NCBI GenBank assembly: GCA_039519185.1
Contig: CM076846.1
Coordinates: 152,720,605-152,784,604, forward strand
Length of the DNA stretch: 64,000 bases
Reading direction: 5' to 3'
Source of the DNA: Astragalus membranaceus
Lineage: Eukaryota > Streptophyta > Magnoliopsida > Fabales > Fabaceae
Made by a program: the position numbers and the translations under genes. The stretch's first letter is position 1, and each line of letters starts with the position of its first letter. Shown here piece after piece: positions 52,781 to 63,936 of this stretch. The notes under the pieces were generated by a model. The model ran no database searches. It saw only the letters and a program-made list of their open reading frames with translations, and was not told the DNA's origin.

Positions 52781-53180
52781 TCATAGCTTGCCGAGCATGG
52801 CATGGGAAGCCGAGTAGCACAATTGTCGGTTGAGGATGCACAGATAGTACTAAAGACGGATCAAGACTACATGTGTCATCATACGACAATGCACAGACCA
52901 GAACACGTCTATGTAGAAGACAAACAAAGAGGACGTGGCAGTTGGGCATTGACTCGTACCGAAATAATGGTCGCACCACCACCTCTGCGTCAGGTGCAGA
53001 GCAAGCACGAGAGACCAATTCTCTGTAACATAGAACACCCTGGGACTTTCTTTGTATTATAAATAGCTCATTCCACTAATGTATAGAGGACTCTTGGCTC
53101 ATGTATTATTTAAGAGTTGCATCACCCCCATTTTATATACAAGAACAAATACTAAGTGCTATTTACTAACTAATAATTGG

Positions 53181-53265
<85 letters not shown>

Positions 53266-53876
53266 ACTTTCAAAAACATTCAAATATAAATAATAATACT
53301 GCGAAATATAATATATTAAATACTAAATGAAATTTCCTGTAATATTATAAAACTATATTGTATTATTAAATATGATATTAAAATATTAAAAAGGTATAGT
53401 GTATTAACTATTAAAATAACTCCAAATAAATTTTCATTTTGCGTTACTATGTTAAAAAAAGTCATATTTTTTATGGGAGGTTATACATAGGCACACACCC
53501 ACAAGTTTTTTTTAATTTTTTTTGACTTACACACGTTTTTTTTATAGCGGGGCGAAAACTAATCTAACATTTTTTTTGAAGCAAATCTAACATTTTCTTA
53601 AAACTACGTGTGTCGTATATACAAACTGCTATATATAGTGCCACAAATCAATCCAAAAAACGGTTATAAGAAACTAAAAACATATCCATTAGGTTGTCGT
53701 TGTCAACAATTTAGAACATGTGAGACTAAATTGAAATCCAAAATAGATATAGAAATAACTTGAAACTAGAAAGTAAAATAAAGTACCAACCCTAGAGCAT
53801 AAATTGACTAAATATTTATTCCTACGACAACCTCTGAATTCTTAAACTCCTACAAATTCTCAGACAGACACAATGC
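52781..53876. other. Gene-free stretch downstream of the UGT gene
   Basis: A GC-moderate block (52800-53060) has no recognised coding content. The rest is AT-rich with a (TG/TA)n run. The 3' UTR of the UGT gene probably lies at its right end. Confidence 0.4.
53182..53263. repeat. TG/TA microsatellite, about 80 bp
   Basis: Starts GTGTGTG and continues as an uninterrupted (TA)n run. Confidence 0.97.
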
Positions 53877-55283
53877 TTAGGCCCCATCTGGATTCTTAAC
53901 AATCAAGTCAAAGAGAAACTGATTGACATTCTTGCTAGAAGTACCACCTTCCTGCAAAGCCTTCCTTGCAGCCTCTTTCATTTCCATAGCCCTCTTCTTA
54001 ATATATTCAGCATTTGTTCCTTCCATAACATCCCAAATGCACCTCTCAATCTCTTCAGCACTAGCAATCCTATCTTCCCCACAATTGACTCTCACTCCAT
54101 TCCCAAACACATTTTCAATAAGCATAGCATTTGTTCGCTGATCCGTCCAAGAAGGCCAAGCAATAACAGGCACACCAGTAACAATTGTCTCAAGTGTAGA
54201 ATTCCACCCACAATGACTTATAAAACAAGCAACGGAAGGGTGTTTTAACACCTTCTCTTGTGGACACCATTTCACCACCAAACCCTTCCCTTCCGTTTCT
54301 TTCAAAAACTCTTCCGATAATGATACATCATCATTTTTCTTAGCTGGCTTAACCACCCACAAAAATGGTTTGTTGATATTCTTCAAAGCTTTAGCTATAT
54401 TATCTATTTGGTTTTGTGATAACACAATTAAACTACCAAATGATATATAGATAACTGATGAAGGTGATTTATTATCAAGCCACTCTATGCATGAATCTTC
54501 GGCTTTCCACATATCCAAACTAACATCATTCATTACTTCTTTTTCTCCTAATAGAAAAGGTGACACTAATGGTCCAATATTATAAATTGGTGTTAATGAA
54601 TCCATAGACTTCACTATCTCTTCCTCAATTTCAAAAAATGAAGAACCTAAAACCCATTTCACTTTATCCAAAGCCTTGAATAAATTCCTAACAAGTTCCT
54701 TAAAGAAAAGAGGACTAAAAGGTAACACAAAAGAAGGAAGATCTCTAACCTCAAATGTCGGCAATCCAGGCAAATTGACCTTCTCATTAAGATCCTCAAA
54801 ACTGGGAAACTCATTTGTATTCTTGAAGTAACGATAGTAAATTGAATAAAGTGCACAAGCTTGGATCCAAAGTAAAGCACATGGGATTCCATGATCAGTA
54901 GCCACGTCAATAGCCCAAGGTACAAAAGGGTTTATAATCACACAAGAGAAGTTGTGATTGTGAACGTTTGTGAGGTTAGTGATAAGAGTGGACAAATTTT
55001 CTGGACCTTTTTCATAGAGAGTGTTGACTACAGTCTCTATATCTGAACGATCAAAGTCAGTGCTAAGACCATCAGAAAATAACTCAAGTTTGATTTCTGA
55101 GTTATCATTATTTTGCTTAGGCATGTGGTGACGACCTTCTTCAGTTGTAGCGATAGTAACGTTAGCACCCTTTGAAATGAGGTGTTTGGCGAACTTTAAC
55201 ATGGGGTTAATGTGGCCTTGGTAGGCCAATGACACCATAAGAACATTTATTTTTCCTTCGGATGGCATAGCTTCTGGGTGCAC
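53877..55283 (-). CDS. UGT84: UDP-glycosyltransferase, UGT84 family (84B-like)
   Basis: The single-exon frame is 468 codons, a normal length for a family-1 plant UGT. The presumed catalytic His24 lies in YQGHINP. The 44-residue PSPG box runs from Trp339 to Gln382 (WCPQEKVLKHPS ... WPSWTDQ); its final Gln is usual for UDP-glucose users. SFGSL (281-285) and GPLVSPFLLGE (237-247) also fit UGT84 proteins. UGT84 enzymes form glucose esters of carboxylic acids (auxins, phenolic acids) in the cytosol; which acid this one uses cannot be read from sequence. MPSEGK at residue 6 is an equally possible start. An AT microsatellite lies about 100 nt upstream of the ATG. The gene faces away from a defective relative at 61352. 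Confidence 0.9.
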   Translation of the reverse strand: MHPEAMPSEGKINVLMVSLAYQGHINPMLKFAKHLISKGANVTIATTEEGRHHMPKQNNDNSEIKLELFSDGLSTDFDRSDIETVVNTLYEKGPENLSTLITNLTNVHNHNFSCVIINPFVPWAIDVATDHGIPCALLWIQACALYSIYYRYFKNTNEFPSFEDLNEKVNLPGLPTFEVRDLPSFVLPFSPLFFKELVRNLFKALDKVKWVLGSSFFEIEEEIVKSMDSLTPIYNIGPLVSPFLLGEKEVMNDVSLDMWKAEDSCIEWLDNKSPSSVIYISFGSLIVLSQNQIDNIAKALKNINKPFLWVVKPAKKNDDVSLSEEFLKETEGKGLVVKWCPQEKVLKHPSVACFISHCGWNSTLETIVTGVPVIAWPSWTDQRTNAMLIENVFGNGVRVNCGEDRIASAEEIERCIWDVMEGTNAEYIKKRAMEMKEAARKALQEGGTSSKNVNQFLFDLIVKNPDGA

Positions 55284-55378
55284 AAGAACAAGAGATTCGG
55301 AGTGGTGGGAGGGGGGGTGTAGTAGTAAAGGTTTGGTGTACGAGGGTTGGCAGGGAATACTCCGGGATGACTTTTAAA

Positions 55379-55384
<6 letters not shown>

Positions 55385-55439
<55 letters not shown>
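55385..55439. repeat. AT microsatellite in the UGT promoter
   Basis: An uninterrupted (TA)n run about 100-155 bp before the UGT start codon. It could provide TATA function and is likely to vary in length between individuals. Confidence 0.95.
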
Positions 55440-55443
<4 letters not shown>

Positions 55444-55689
55444 GACAACTCAGGTGAGAACTTGGTTATTAAAATTAACGGTTCATATTGTGATATTAAT
55501 TATAAGATTTCGTATGATTGTTTCCTTTTTAATTAAAGATCACGTGAGATATTGTAATTAATGACATAATCTGAACCATTAGTTTTAATCTAACGGTTAT
55601 TATTTAATGTTTTCATGTTGTCACAATAACCAAGTGTTCTCACTCGAGTCATCCCCATATATATAGTATCACATGAATACAGTCCGGTC

Positions 55690-55860
55690 AAAATAAAATA
55701 AAAAAAATAGATTTCCAAATTTAATTTTTACCGTAAATGCTTACAAATACTTAATTAATTTTTTAAAATGTGAAATTAATTAATTGATTTCCAAATTTGT
55801 TTTTGACCAAAATTGATTTCCAAATTGAAAAAATATTGTAAAATAATTTAGGTTTATGAA
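55690..55860 (-). repeat. Inverted, diverged copy of the 355-bp repeat unit
   Basis: On the minus strand it contains TTTGGAAATCAATTAATTAA followed by ATTTGTAAGCATT, the same order as in the plus-strand units at 56395-61200. This supports an inverted duplication of the whole UGT upstream region. Confidence 0.55.
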
Positions 55861-56394
55861 TTCATACCCATTAGAGAGGGGATTCAATTGCTATCCACTT
55901 TGTACGTGTGAAGGTATAGGTGGTATTTGTCACCCTACTGTTAAAAAAAGTATCTTTCTAAGTAAACAATATTATATATTTGTATAAAAAATTGTACAAT
56001 TAAATTTCAATCAGCACATTATATGAGGTTAATTTTAAATTCCTTTTTTCTGTAGGAGTCATTCATTTCTCTCTTCAAGAATATTGAATTTTAAATAATT
56101 TTAATCTTTCGTCGGAAGAATAGATAGAAAGTCTCCACTGTTAGTTGTATTGGTAGTTTCATCGATATAGGACGTCAGTTCTCAGGTTCACTTTTGGATG
56201 TGTCTGTTGAATATGGTGTGTGTGTTATTTACCATTTCGTCGAAAAAATAAAAATGTATTTTTATTTAATTGATGAGTAAAGAAAAAGTACCTAACATAA
56301 AGAAACTGCACTCAATTTATTTAAAATAAAACACAGTCTTCTCAAAAACATGATTATAAAAAAGTTAAAGTAAATATTTTTTTAAAAATACGAT

Positions 56395-56778
56395 TACCCA
56401 ATTATAATTTTTTGGAATACACACATAATGTATATATTTTTTGAGTCATTTGGCCAAAAAACTATTTATTGAGTCAGAAAAAATAGATAAACATCTTTCT
56501 TTTTCTAGCATTTGAAATTATAATTTTACTAAAATTTATTAAGTTGAAACACATAATTTTTTTACCAAGATATAGTTTTTTTTTTCCCACCTCTGAAAAT
56601 GGATCCCCCCCATATAATGGTAAGAATTAACTTATTTTACAATATTTTTTTAATTTGGAAATCAATTATTTAAATTTACTTTACAAAAGAAAAAATATTT
56701 GTAAGCATTGACTGTATTTAATCCCCCAAAAAAAGTACACACTATTCTTATTGTTTTTATTATTTTTGGAATAGACAC

Positions 56779-56833
<55 letters not shown>

Positions 56834-57678
56834 ATAAGCAATGTATATATTTTTTGACATTTGGTCAAAAAAATATTTATTGAGTAAAAAAAAGGATAAA
56901 CATGTTTCTTTTTCTAGCATTTGAAATTATAATTTTACTAAAAATTATTACGTAGAAAAACATAATTATTTTACCAAGATATACTTTTTTTGTCCACACC
57001 TCTGAAAATGGATCCGCCCCATATAATGGTATGAATTAAATTATTTTACAATATTTTTTAATTTGGAAATCAATTAATTAATTTTATTTTATAAAAAAAA
57101 TTATATTTGTAAGCATTGACCATATTTAATCCCCCCAAAAAAACACACACTATTTTTATTTTTTTGATTATTTTTGGAATAGACACATAATGTTTATATT
57201 TTTTGACATTTGGTCAAAAACATATTTATTGAGAAAAAAAAAGGATAAACATGTTTCTTTTTCTAGCATTAGAAATTATAATTTTACTAAAAATTATTAC
57301 GTAGAAACACATAATTTTTTTACAAGATATATTTATTTTGTCCACACCTCTGAAAATGGATCCGCCCCATATAATGCTATGAATTAAATTATTTTACAAT
57401 TTTTTTAATTTGGAAATAAATTAATTAATTTTACTTTATAAAAAAATTATATTTGTAAGCATTGTATTTAATCCCAAAAAAAGCACAAACTATTCTTATT
57501 GTTTTTATTATTTTTGGAATAGACACATAATGTATATATTTTTTTTTTGATAAGAAATATATATATATTTTTTGACATTTGGTCAAAAAAATATTTATTG
57601 AGTCAAAAAAAAAAGGATAAACATGTTTCTTTTTCTAGCATTTGATATTATAATTTTACTAAAAATTATTACGTGAAA
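56395..57678 (+). repeat. Tandem array of about 355-bp AT-rich units, left part
   Basis: Each unit carries AGCATTTGAAATTATAATTT, GAAAATGGATCC(G/C)CCCCATA, AATTTGGAAATCAATTA, TTGTAAGCATTGAC and GGAATAGACACATAA. Unit starts by the first phrase are 56508, 56917, 57268 and 57635. The first interval is longer because of a (TA)n expansion. The fourth unit is interrupted by the solo LTR at 57679. Confidence 0.85.
56782..56831. repeat. TA microsatellite inside a repeat unit
   Basis: Expansion of ATAATATATA at the position where the other units have ACATAATGTATATA. Confidence 0.95.
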
Positions 57679-60659
57679 TGTAACATCCCCTATTTAGCCA
57701 ATTTTATTTATTGAAATTAGCAAGAGGTCTCAAGATAATTAATTGGCGTAATTGATTAATTATGATGTAGTGAGTTAATTGGGATTTTAAGTGAATAGGA
57801 GCACAGGGGTATTTTCGTCTTTTCCACCCATAAGTGACTTTCAGCTGGCCCATCTTTCACAAAACACAAACATATGCATTATTTGATTATTGGATAATTA
57901 TTGTTTGATTAAGTGATTAGAAGTGGATTAAGATAGATTTAAGTGAGATTGTGGAGTATGAATCACTTAGGGGCAAAAGAGTCATTTCCACCCCATTTAA
58001 TCTTCAGCTCACTTAGTCAACAACAACACACACATGTTGCTGAAACCAAACAGAATCAAAGAAACAGAAAATGGAGAGAGTTGGAGGAGAGAGAGGCCAT
58101 GAGAGTGAGGGAGAAGAGAATAGGAGGGAACTCTCTCAATCCTTGGTGCATGTCACTCATTTTTGGTTCATTGAATTCAGCTCAACTTCCTCTTCCAACT
58201 GATACTAGTTTTTCCACCTATTCCTTCCTCTTCCATAGATCACCATTGACACACCTACAAGCTTGAAAAATGAGATATGGAGTTTTGAGAGTGTTGGAAG
58301 CCTTGCATGTCAAACTTAGTACTAGCCTTGAGTAAAACAGCACCTACTTTGTAGTTGGAAGCCATAGAGTGAAGGTCAAATCCTGTTCTTGATAGCTTGG
58401 TTCAGTTTTGGGTGTTTGGGTTAGCTATGGAACTCTAATTCGTGGAGACATGAAGCATTGGTCAAAAGAATATGTCGCTGGAAAAGTTGCAGCAAACCCG
58501 TATGGAGCAGTGTCTGGTAATGTCGATGTATATCTCACCACAGACCTCATTTGAAGCTCGTTTTAATTTCTTTAGAAACTAGACTCAAAAATCTCCAGGT
58601 TAGGCACAAGAACCACCTTATTTGACTTAGTATTGATGGAGAAAAGTTAGTTACAAGGTTTGCTTTTGTAACAGTACCAATTCTGAATCAGTCACCGTAT
58701 TGTAGTCATAAATCCCTGAATACTCATCGAAACTGTGTGGGACTTGAACCATATGAAACTAGACAACATTCCCTACACGATGGACACTGGTTTGAGTGGT
58801 TTTAGTTGAGAATTGATCTAGATACAATGGTTACAAATCTGCATGCTGATGCTGGAAAACAGAAGGGGAGCTCGGAATGTCGGTCCGTCGAATTTCGGTT
58901 TCGAGTCGTCAAGGTTTCGAGAGACATCGATTCAGTATATAGAAAGGAAGTTCAGTTGCAAGAAAGAGTGTTTGAGTTGCTAGAGTTGTTTGAGTTCAGT
59001 TTTGGGAGCGGTTTGGATAGCGTAGAATCGATACGGGGACCGTTCGTGAGGTTACATTGTCATTTCAATCCGTGGACTCGTTGTTCGTGCGGTTTTTATC
59101 GCAAGAGGTGAGTTCTATACTCGCTTAGGGAAATTTGTCGTGTCTGAATTTATAGGTTTTTCTGTTTTCGGTTTTAAGCAAATCGAGTCAAAAATCGTAA
59201 TTTCGAAATACCGTGTTTTCGGTCGTATTTGATTATTGATGTTCATGATGATTGATTGATTGATGTTTTGTTGATTGTTCTGGACTGGAATTACTGGTTG
59301 TTATATCTGTTTTTAAGTCTCGGAAGTTATAAAATGTCTCGGCACCGGATTGAAAGCGAAACGGAACAATATCGAATTTTTGAAAACCTGTTTTCTGCAC
59401 TTCTGGCAAACGTCGCGTCGCGACCCGTGACTGTCGCGTCGCGACCCCTTCAAATTTTTGTGGCGCAAAACTGTGTGTAACTCTTCGCGTCGCGATGAAA
59501 CCTCTTCGCGTCGCGACGCAGTGTAATTTTCGGCAAACCCTACCGATTTTGTTTTTGCGATAACTTTTGATCCGGGAATCCGATTGAGGTGTTCTCAAGT
59601 GCGTTAGAAAACTTATTGAAAGTGCTAATCATATGTGTACTTAAAAATGTATAATACTCTGTTTTTAAAGTCAAGATTGTTGGTAAAACCGTACTTTAGG
59701 TAAACGCGAGCGTACACGAGTCGAGTTAAAATAACGGACCTTGAGTCCCATTATGCCATGTTATGTTAATGATTGTAAGTCTATATAGGCTATATAAACT
59801 CTCAATCCATGTAAAAACAAATCAAGACACTTTCCCATCGGGGAAGGGTAGATGGTGTACTTGTAGTAATATGAGTATATCGAGGGTGACGATCCTCGAT
59901 GATCAGTACACTAGGGGAGGGCAAGTCATGAGCCCCAAATCCTAGGCTCACATGTTTTGCCCACTAGTGATTAGCGGGATGGGTTCACCAAAAGCCGAAG
60001 AAATAACCATGCTAAGGTAGGTTTGAGGTGTTGTGCTAAGTTAAAGGAAAGGTTAAGACATGTTATGTAGTCGCTTATTAGGGATACATCAAGAAAGAAA
60101 GATAATAACGCGTAGTCGCTTATTAGGGCTACAAGTTACAAGAAATAAAATATATGTCCACATGGTCGCTTATTAGGGCCATGAGTTCAAGGTTAAAGTT
60201 AATGAACCGCTAGAGTTAGTAAGGGGTCTCGATAGGACTCACTAAGATAATGTTTATCTCACCCTTTAATTATTGTGGTTTTTACAGAGAAACATGGGAA
60301 AGCTAAGGCGAAGAAGAACGGTTAGCCGGTGCGACTCTTGGAGTCATTGAAGATTGAGTTTCATGTTTAGGCCTTTGCCCCTTTTGTTGTTTTCATGTTA
60401 TCGATTGTATAACTATCATTGTATCAGTTATAAATCGTTTCCGCTATCTATGTTTTGAGTGTTGAACACCAGGATTGTATAAGTTTTAAGTCATGGGACT
60501 TAAGTACTTTAGTAAGTTGATGAGGATCATTGAACCGTTCGATATTTAATTATCGAAAATTTTTAGTCGTGTTCAATATTCATAACAGGAAGTTACTCTG
60601 ATATACGCCAAGTGGTGCATTTTGGTAATTCTACAAGCTAGAAATACTGGGGTGTTACA
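57679..60659 (+). mobile_element. Solo LTR of a Tekay-like gypsy element
   Basis: 2,981 bp from TGTAACATCCCC to GGGGTGTTACA, with near-matching 5-bp flanks (TGAAA at 57674-57678, TGGAA at 60660-60664) and the interrupted repeat unit continuing on the other side. No internal domain or second LTR is present. It matches the LTR at 61597-63936 in inverted orientation, and that one adjoins a polypurine tract, so this is an LTR and not a DNA transposon. Four TCGCGTCGCGA palindromes lie at 59413, 59434, 59485 and 59506. Short repeats of TCGCTTATTAGGG occur at about 60071, 60118 and 60166. It formed by recombination between the two LTRs of a complete copy. Confidence 0.8.
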
Positions 60660-61240
60660 TGGAAACACATAATTATTTTACCAAGATATACTTTTTTTGT
60701 CCACACCTCTAAAAATGGATCCGCCCCATATAATGGTATGAATTAAATTATTTTACAATATTTTTTAGTTTAGAAATCAATTAATTAATTTTACTTAATA
60801 AAAAATTATATTTGTAAGCATTGACTGTATTTATTCCCCCCAAAAAAGCACACACTATTCTTATTGTTTTTATTATTTTTGGAATAGACACATAAAATAT
60901 ATATTTTTTGACATTTGGTCAAAAAAATATTTATTGAGTAAAAAACAAAGATAAACATGTTTCTTTTTCTAGCATTTGAATTTATAATTTTACTAAATTT
61001 TTTTACGTAGAAACACATAATTTTTTTACCAAGATATACTTTTTTTGTCAACACCTCTGAAAATGGATCCGCCCCATATAATGGTATGAATTAAATTATT
61101 TTACAATATTTTTTAATTTGGAAATCACTTAATTAATTTTAATTTATAAAAAAATTATATTTGTAAGCATTCACTGTATTTAATCCCCCTAAAAAAGCAC
61201 GCACCATTCTTATTGTTTTTATTATTTCATTTGCTGGAAT
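60660..61240 (+). repeat. Tandem array of about 355-bp units, right part
   Basis: It completes the unit cut by the solo LTR and adds one more (AGCATTTGAATTTATAATTT near 60974). The array ends shortly before the UGT pseudogene promoter. Confidence 0.8.
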
Positions 61241-61351
61241 TGTAATATTCTTATTCTTATTATTATCCCTGTGTATATATATTATCCCCTGCCAGCCCTT
61301 GTACACACCAAACCTTTACTACTACACCCCCCTCTCTGATCTCTTGTTTTT

Positions 61352-61596
61352 GTGAACCTTGAAACCATGCCATCATCTGAAGAAAAAATAAAAGTTCAGA
61401 TGGTGACATTGTCCTATCAAGGCCTCATCAACCCCATGTTGAAGTTCGCCAAACACCGCATTTCAAAGGGTGTTAACGTTACTTTCGCTATAAATGAAGA
61501 AGATCATCATAGCATGCTTAAGCAAAGTAATGATGATAACACAAACCCAAATAACAACTCAGAAATCAAACTTGAGTTCTTTTCTGATGGTCTTAG
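61352..61596 (+). pseudogene. UGT84-like pseudogene, cut by an LTR retrotransposon
   Basis: About 81 codons match the N-terminus of the UGT at 53877-55283 (KFAKH(L/R)ISKG, NNSEIKLE(L/F)FSDGLS). The 5' flanks also match (CACCAAACCTTTACTACTAC), so the two are an inverted duplication. The catalytic His of the QGH motif is Leu here (YQGLINP), and a short Asn-rich insertion is present. The frame ends where a Tekay-like LTR begins at 61597. The rest of the gene would lie beyond the element, outside this window. Loss of the His shows decay that the insertion alone would not explain. Confidence 0.85.
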
Positions 61597-63936
61597 TGTA
61601 ACACCCCGATAATTTCTAACTTGTAGAAACTACCGAAATGCACTACTGGCATACATCAGAGTGACTTTCTTTTCAAAATATTGAACACATACTGAACTTC
61701 GATGAATTACTCATCAAACGTACTTACATAACTGAACAGAATATAAATAAAGTCGGTCCGTACACCCTCAACTAGTGTTCAATACTCAAAAACCGAAAGT
61801 CTGCGGAAGCGATTTACAACTTGAAAGACATAAGTCGTACAATCGAATAGTCTTAAGATACTGAATAGAAATACAGAAATACAAAGGAAACTGAAATACA
61901 AGACATAAAGAAATAAAGATAGCGGCCGCTCCTCAAGCGTCTCCATAGCCGGGCCTCACGGTCTTCAACTTTCCCTGCTTAACTGAAAAACAACAACAAT
62001 GGATTGGGTGAGACAACTTGTCTCAGTGAGTTCTATCGCGACCCCTTACTAATTCTCTCGGTTCAATTATGCTTGATTCATTATACTTAATTCATAAATC
62101 ATAGTCCTCAAAATTGACTATGTGGCTAACTAACTAAATGTTGTCCTCATAACCCTCAAGCCGGTTACAAGACACAACACTAACTAAAGTTATAGCGTGT
62201 CACCGGTCACTTGGCATAATAAGCTTCCGGTGAACCCGTCCCCACTAATCGGCTGGGTCCCTAACGAGGCCTAGGTTCATAAGGCTCATGACTGCCTCTT
62301 CCCTAGCACACTAAACTAAATAGGGTCGTCACCCCGACTAAAAGATATATATGAAGATATACCTGAACTGAACTCAACAATGAACTTAAACATAACAATA
62401 ACATAACAATAAACTGAACTGAACATAATCTTATTATTAACATTAGGTGATCTAATTACTAACTTAATCTTATAATTAAGTGATCTCACATGGCTTACTA
62501 AGGCTTACTAACCTAACTTATCATGATGCTAATCCAGTCAGTCCAGCATAAATACATCAATCACACTTAGCATAACCACAACAAGATAATCGGTCTCATA
62601 ACATGAACTTAGCTTAGGCATAACAATCTCATAATTAGGGTCATATCCTCAAGAGCGAATTAGAATCAATCAAACAATGGTATTAATAGGGTCACATCAT
62701 CACAGTTGGCTGAGAAGGAGATCGGAAGAGGTTTGGAACCGAAAGGAGCGACGAAACGGAATTTAGGAGTACGGTACCCGAAGGGGGCGCACGGTCCGTG
62801 CGTCCTGTTACTTTTCTTAAATTGGCAACCCGAAGGGGACGCACGATCCGTGCCCAGAGGCGCACGGTCCGTGCATCCTGTGAACTCAGAATAATGTCCT
62901 CTTTCGTTCCGTTTCGCTTTCCGATCGTTTCTAATCCGTAACCCGATCTACATCCAACCTTCAAACCGAATTTATACACATAATACCAGACACAATCCAA
63001 TCATCCCATATCATTCAACACAACCATTCAATGTACATCAATCCACATATCAATCATGCAATTTAATCACAATTTCAGTCCAACGATCAAACGACTCCAT
63101 GACTTAGAACGATATTTTCGCAATCGATTTGACACCGGTTTTTCATAAAACGCGAGGCTCAATATCAGAACATAACACACATGACCATAACATCCTAGTG
63201 AGTATAGAACTCACCTTCTCGTGACGACAATACACCCGACACCGAAACCTCGCGAACGCGGAAGAACGGACTTCGAACTTTCCCGGATTCGCTCCAACAA
63301 CTTCCCAATTCGGTTGAACTCAGAACTCAAACCTTGAAATGGCTTCTAGGCTACTCAAATACGAAATATGGTTGCTGACATAGGTCCCAACACTTCTCAA
63401 GCTCGCATGCAATGGTGCAGTTCTTCACTTTTAGCTAAGAGGGGGCTTTGGGGCTTCAATGGTGATTTCTGTTGGAAAGGGAGACTGATTTCGAATTGGA
63501 TATAAACAGAATGAGGAAGATGAGAGGATCAGTTTGGTGTGGCTGGATCATACATGCATTTGGAATTTGGGAAACTCCCTCTTCTTCCCTTCCCTTCTCC
63601 CTCGCGCCCTCACTCTCCCTTTCTCCCTTTTGGACTCTGATTTCAGAACTTAGAAAAATGAATGGTTCTCTAGTTGGTTCAGCTGAGAAGAAGTGTATAT
63701 ATATGGGGTATAGGAAAAGACAATTCTGCCCCTAACTTACTTACTCTATCCCCAATGACTCCCCTCAGCACTAAACATACTAATTAACATTAATTTAATT
63801 ATCTAACACACATAATTCAATTAATTGGCAATCCAAACAAGTCATTTTCCAACACATTATTTTCAATCAACTCAAATAAATCACTAATTATTATTTCATG
63901 CCAAATAATTAAAATAGAAAAATAGGGGATGTTACA
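61597..63936 (-). mobile_element. 3' LTR of a Tekay-like gypsy element that continues past the window
   Basis: 2,340 bp from TGTAACACCCCG (plus strand left edge) to GGGGATGTTACA; on the minus strand it runs TGTAACATCCCC...GGGGTGTTACA. The outer side on the minus strand, 63937-64000, has TTTTGAGGACAAAATTTTTA and AAAAGTTGGGGTGAT, the end of a gypsy pol region and polypurine tract as seen in Tekay/Del-type elements. It is related to the solo LTR at 57679 but about 640 bp shorter and carries GCACGGTCCGTGC palindromes (62789, 62841 variant, 62862) in place of TCGCG ones. The left target duplication would be CTTAG (61592-61596); its partner is outside the window. Confidence 0.8.

Noticed and set aside
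53079..53330. Frames rich in Ile-Tyr runs here and at 55367, 56662 and 47175
   Set aside because: They are translations of (TA)n microsatellites.
56133..56235. Possible third SINE (GTTAGTTGTATTGGTAG ... CAGGTTCAC)
   Set aside because: The boxes are degenerate and I found no target duplication.
57679..60659. Reading the TGTAACA...TGTTACA element as a DNA transposon with short terminal inverted repeats
   Set aside because: Its relative at 61597-63936 borders a polypurine tract and the tail of a gypsy pol region, which identifies the sequence as an LTR.
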